Source: Rhizobium sp. FKL33
GTDB taxonomy: Bacteria > Pseudomonadota > Alphaproteobacteria > Rhizobiales > Rhizobiaceae
NCBI RefSeq assembly: GCF_005222915.1
Contig: NZ_STFX01000020.1
Location: 1 to 64,000, forward strand
Length of the DNA stretch: 64,000 bases
Direction of reading: 5' to 3'
A model generated the notes under the pieces. The model did not search any database, was not told where the DNA came from, and saw only the letters and a program-made list of their open reading frames with translations. Shown piece after piece: positions 60,915-64,000 of the stretch. The position numbers were made by a program, and so were the translations under genes. Every line of letters begins with the position of its first letter. The stretch's first letter is position 1.

Positions 60915-61610
60915 TCATTCGCCGGGCCTGGCGGCATAGGCGCCGAGGAAGAGCCGGAGCGCTTCGCGGACATTTCGCGCGATGCGTTCGGAGGAGGGCG
61001 GCTCGGGCATTTCGCCGAACATACGCGCCCGAAAGATTCCGGCCATGCAGAGTTCGGCATATTGGCGGGCGGCGAGCTCCGGGTCTTCGATGTCCCGGAG
61101 CGTGCCGAGTTCGAGCTGCTTCTGGATGTAGAGGGTCAGAAGCATCGGGCCGCCGCCCGGACCGGTGGTGTAGAAGCGCTTGGCCAGGGCGGGCATGCGG
61201 TCCAGCACGCCGATGACCATGCGCATGGCGGGGATGACACGTTCCGAGCTGATATGTTCGGTGAGGCAGACGCCGAATTGCCGGAGCGTCTCCTCCAGCG
61301 GCAGACCGCTTTCGAGGATCTGCCGCAACATGCTCAGGATGCGGCTTTTCTGCCGGTCGATGATCGCGCCGAACAGCTCTTCCTTATTCTGGAAATAGAC
61401 ATAGACCGTGCCTTTGGACACGCCGGCGGCGCGGGTGATGTCGTTCATGCTGGCGGCGTCATAGCCGAGCTGCATGAAGACCTGCTGGGCTCCGTCGAGG
61501 ATCTGCTCGCGCTTGGCGGGGTCTTCGCCCGCTGCGGGCCGCCGTCCCGGCCCGCACAGGTTGAGCTGATGCGGCTCCTCCATCGGGGCGAGGCTTTCCT
61601 TGTTCGCCAT
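60915..61610 (-). CDS. TetR-family repressor of the EmrAB-like efflux pair
   Basis: A 231-residue TetR regulator. The HTH is in QQVFMQLGYDAASMNDITRAAGVSKGTVYVYFQNKEELFGAII, and the C-terminal domain follows the AcrR-like pattern. The start is ATG 61610 (GGGA upstream) or ATG 61622; neither has a strong ribosome site. It is divergent from the HlyD-family adaptor and MFS pump genes, and two CGAACCG-N2-CGGTTCG palindromes lie in the intergenic region. It most likely represses the pump and itself, released by a drug or plant compound. Confidence 0.94.
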   Translation of the reverse strand: MANKESLAPMEEPHQLNLCGPGRRPAAGEDPAKREQILDGAQQVFMQLGYDAASMNDITRAAGVSKGTVYVYFQNKEELFGAIIDRQKSRILSMLRQILESGLPLEETLRQFGVCLTEHISSERVIPAMRMVIGVLDRMPALAKRFYTTGPGGGPMLLTLYIQKQLELGTLRDIEDPELAARQYAELCMAGIFRARMFGEMPEPPSSERIARNVREALRLFLGAYAARPGE

Positions 61611-61635
61611 GCCATTTCCCATTTGTTTATTTTAT

Positions 61636-61714
61636 TCGAACCGTGCGGTTCGATTGGGATTGCTATGGAACAAAAAAGGGATTATGTCAATTTTAAACCG
61701 AACCGTTCGGTTCG
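61636..61714. promoter_or_regulatory. Two palindromic operators between tetR and the efflux genes
   Basis: TCGAACCGTGCGGTTCGA (61636-61653) and CGAACCGTTCGGTTCG (61699-61714) share the arms CGAACCG/CGGTTCG with a 2-base centre and are 62 bases apart. The first overlaps the start region of the TetR gene and the second lies 32 bases before the adaptor ATG, so one repressor could control both directions. Confidence 0.85.
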
Positions 61715-61746
61715 ATAAGATTGCCGTATCAAGAATCGAGTCCGCC

Positions 61747-62931
61747 ATGGCCAATCCGACTAGCAGCGCCAAAGTCCGTCCCGTCGATGATGAGTTCAAG
61801 GCCGAGCCGACGGGCGAGGCCCCGAGCGCGCCCGCGGCGCAGGGGGCGCAAGCCGTCCCCGCAAAACCCAAGTCGAAGGGCGGCGCCAAGAAGGTCGTGC
61901 TGTCGGTGCTGCTGCTCGCCGCGCTCGCCGGCGGCGCCTATTACGGTCATGACTGGTGGATCAACGGCCGCTTCATGATCTCGACCGACGACGCCTATAT
62001 CGAAGGCGACATCACCAATATCGCATCGAAAGTCTCGGGCTATGTCGCGCATGTCGATGTCGTCGCCAATCAGCGCGTCAAGAAAGGCGATACGCTGGTG
62101 ACGCTGGACGCCGGCGACTACAAGATCGCCCTCGAACAGGCGGACGCGGCGATCGCAACCCAGAAACTGGCGCTTGAGCGCTTCGACGCCCAGATCGAAG
62201 CGGCGCGCGCCGCCGTGGCCGAGGCCGAGGCCTCGAAAACGGCGTTGCAGGCGACGCTGCGCGGCGCTGAAATCACCGAACAGCGCGCCAGCAAGCTCGC
62301 CGCCAACAATGCTGGCACGGTGGCCGATCTCGACAATGCGCAGGTGGCGCTCGACCAGGCCAAGGCCAACCTCGCCGGCGCGGATTCGGCCATCGCCTCC
62401 GCCAAGGCCAATATTGCCGTGGTGACCGCGCAGAAGGCTGAAGCCGAAAGCCAGATCCGCTCGCTGCAACTGTCGAAGGACAAGGCAGCGCGCGATCTCG
62501 GCTTCACCGTGTTGAAGGCGCCGTTCGACGGCGTCGCCGGCAATATCGCCGTCCAGGACGGCGACTTCATTTCGGCCGGCCAGAAACTGGCGGCGCTCGT
62601 ACCGGTGACCGAGCTCTATGTCGACGCCAATTTCAAGGAAACGCAGCTCGCCGGCATCCATCCCGGCGCCGATGTGACGCTCGAAATCGACGCGCTCGAC
62701 GGCGAAAAGCTGCATGGCGAAGTCGTGTCCATCTCGCCTGCCTCCGGCGCGGTGTTCTCGCTGCTGCCGCCTGAAAATGCCACCGGCAACTTCACCAAGG
62801 TGATCCAGCGCATTCCCGTCCGCATCCGGCTGCCGAAGGATGCGCTGGAAAGCGGCCATCTGCGGGCCGGCCTCAGCGTTATCGCCGAGGTCGACAGCCG
62901 CACCGGCGATCCTTCGCGGCATCTGAAGTAA
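61747..62931 (+). CDS. HlyD/EmrA-family periplasmic adaptor
   Basis: A 394-residue adaptor of the EmrA type. A cytosolic tail of about 45 residues, one membrane helix (about 50-66, VVLSVLLLAALAGGAYY) and the lipoyl half motif STDDAYIEGDITNIASKVSGYV are followed by a long coiled coil of about 140 residues (many Ala, Glu and Gln) and the second lipoyl half with APFDGVAGNIAVQDGDFISAG. It pairs with the MFS pump starting 62 bases later. ATG 61747 is chosen over an in-frame ATG inside the operator region. Confidence 0.94.
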   Translation: MANPTSSAKVRPVDDEFKAEPTGEAPSAPAAQGAQAVPAKPKSKGGAKKVVLSVLLLAALAGGAYYGHDWWINGRFMISTDDAYIEGDITNIASKVSGYVAHVDVVANQRVKKGDTLVTLDAGDYKIALEQADAAIATQKLALERFDAQIEAARAAVAEAEASKTALQATLRGAEITEQRASKLAANNAGTVADLDNAQVALDQAKANLAGADSAIASAKANIAVVTAQKAEAESQIRSLQLSKDKAARDLGFTVLKAPFDGVAGNIAVQDGDFISAGQKLAALVPVTELYVDANFKETQLAGIHPGADVTLEIDALDGEKLHGEVVSISPASGAVFSLLPPENATGNFTKVIQRIPVRIRLPKDALESGHLRAGLSVIAEVDSRTGDPSRHLK

Positions 62932-62992
62932 GCGCAACCGCCCGTCTTGTTCAACGCGTCGCCCGCAAGGGACGACGGACAGGAGGTCCGCC

Positions 62993-64000
62993 ATGGCGGC
63001 CACAGCATCCATTCCCGCGCCGCCGGCCGCAGCGGAGGTCGATCCGCGCAGGCTGATCGCCTTCTTCGCCATGGTCTTCGGCATGTTCATGTCGATTCTC
63101 GACATCCAGATCGTCTCGGCCTCGCTGTCGGAGATCCAGGCGGGGCTTAGCGCCAGCAATGACGAAATCGCCTGGGTCCAGACCTCTTATCTGATTGCCG
63201 AAGTGATCATGATCCCGCTGTCGGGCACGCTTGCGCGCGTGCTCTCGACGCGCGTGCTGTTTTCGGTGTCGGCGGCTGGCTTCACCATCGCCTCCGCGCT
63301 CGCCGCCACCGCCACCAATATCGACCAGATGATCGTCTATCGCGCGATCCAGGGCTTTATCGGCGGCGGCATGATCCCGTCGGTCTTCGCCGCGGCCTTC
63401 ACCATCTTCCCGCCGTCCAAGCGCGCTGTGGTCTCGCCGATCATCGGTCTCGTGGCGACGCTCGCGCCCACCATCGGGCCGACGGTCGGCGGCTATCTCA
63501 CCAGCATTTTCTCCTGGCATTGGCTGTTCCTGGTGAATGTCATTCCGGGGATCATCGTTGCGATCACCACCTGGCTGTTCATCGATTTCGACAAGCCCGA
63601 TCATTCGCTGATGAGGAAATTCGACTGGACCGGCCTTGCCGCCATGGCGGTGTTTCTCGGCTCGATGGAATATGTTCTCGAGGAAGGCAACGCCAAGGGC
63701 TGGTTCGACGACGAACATATCGTCATGGGCACCGTCGCTCTGTCCGCCGGCGCGCTGGTGTTCTTCTGGCGAGCCTTCACCGCCGCGTTCCCGATCGTCG
63801 ATCTCAAGGCGTTCAATGACCGCAACTTCGCCTTCGGCTCGATGTTCTCGTTCATCATGGGCATCGGCCTTTACGGTCTGACCTATCTCTATCCGCAATA
63901 TCTCGGGCATATCAGGGGATACGACTCGCTGATGATCGGCGAGACCATGTTCGTGTCGGGCCTGGCGATGTTCTGCACGGCGCCGATCGCCGGGATCATG
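62993..64000 (+). CDS. DHA2-family MFS efflux transporter (EmrB-like), partial
   Basis: The first 336 codons of a 14-helix drug:H+ antiporter of the DHA2 family; the gene runs off the right edge. After a proline-rich start (MAATASIPAPPAAAEVDPRR) come the helices with family motifs FMSILDIQIVSASLSEIQ (motif D1-like, with the charged aspartate in the first helix), WVQTSYLIAEVIMIPLSG, and VYRAIQGFIGGGMIPS, then LAPTIGPTVGGYL. The ribosome site AGGAGG is before ATG 62993. With the adaptor it forms an EmrAB-type tripartite pump needing an outer-membrane channel. Confidence 0.94.
   Translation, partial: MAATASIPAPPAAAEVDPRRLIAFFAMVFGMFMSILDIQIVSASLSEIQAGLSASNDEIAWVQTSYLIAEVIMIPLSGTLARVLSTRVLFSVSAAGFTIASALAATATNIDQMIVYRAIQGFIGGGMIPSVFAAAFTIFPPSKRAVVSPIIGLVATLAPTIGPTVGGYLTSIFSWHWLFLVNVIPGIIVAITTWLFIDFDKPDHSLMRKFDWTGLAAMAVFLGSMEYVLEEGNAKGWFDDEHIVMGTVALSAGALVFFWRAFTAAFPIVDLKAFNDRNFAFGSMFSFIMGIGLYGLTYLYPQYLGHIRGYDSLMIGETMFVSGLAMFCTAPIAGIM

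Overview
The window is 64 kb of GC-rich bacterial chromosome, almost certainly from an alphaproteobacterium of the Hyphomicrobiales (Rhizobiales) type. The evidence is a 5S rRNA followed by tRNA-fMet at the left edge (the usual alphaproteobacterial rRNA operon end), an ornithine decarboxylase gene behind a long structured leader resembling the alphaproteobacterial speF RNA, and several sugar ABC transporters with LacI, RpiR and LysR regulators. I cannot name the genus. I see no transposase, integrase, phage gene or CRISPR array.

Left part (1-23 kb). After the rRNA operon end comes a run of eight minus-strand genes (9408 down to 254): permease, sugar-binding protein, a permease fused to an SMP-30/strictosidine-synthase-like beta-propeller, a second beta-propeller protein, the ABC ATPase, then a class IV aminotransferase, an AhpD-like protein and a quinone oxidoreductase. 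A LysR gene lies upstream, and divergent from it is a tightly coupled operon of RpiR regulator, cysteine hydrolase, glutamine-synthetase-like ligase and N-formylglutamate amidohydrolase. Next come a two-component system, small secreted proteins, a DUF922 putative protease and a DUF2892-RND efflux operon with a TetR gene.

Sugar region (23-43 kb). A GH3 beta-glucosidase with PA14 insert, a GH1 beta-glucosidase, a Gfo/Idh oxidoreductase, a sugar-phosphate isomerase/epimerase, a complete sugar ABC transporter under a divergent LacI regulator with two matching palindromic operators, and a lacI-xylB-xylA operon suggest breakdown of plant oligosaccharides and use of xylose. Between the transporter regulator and xylA sits an AT-rich stretch whose only gene encodes a SIR2 domain fused to a protein kinase (36527-38872). 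This is the most likely undescribed system here and a candidate single-gene anti-phage defence element. A YcxB-like gene beside it is broken by one in-frame TAG.

Right part (43-64 kb). A LysR-DUF1007-NicO (nickel/cobalt) group, ornithine decarboxylase with its leader RNA, a GNAT acetyltransferase, a TetR-controlled membrane protein with a clear operator pair, gabT-gabD next to an unusual MerR-XRE-cupin regulator, a DODA-type dioxygenase, a membrane-anchored protein with a long His/Glu/Ala repeat tail, class II lysyl-tRNA synthetase and glutamyl-tRNA synthetase, and an EmrAB-like efflux pair with TetR and two perfect-arm operators. The last gene runs off the window end. ODC (putrescine synthesis) and gabTD (GABA degradation) are linked by pathway, but no direct regulatory link is visible.

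All functional calls rest on reading motifs by eye. No database search was run.
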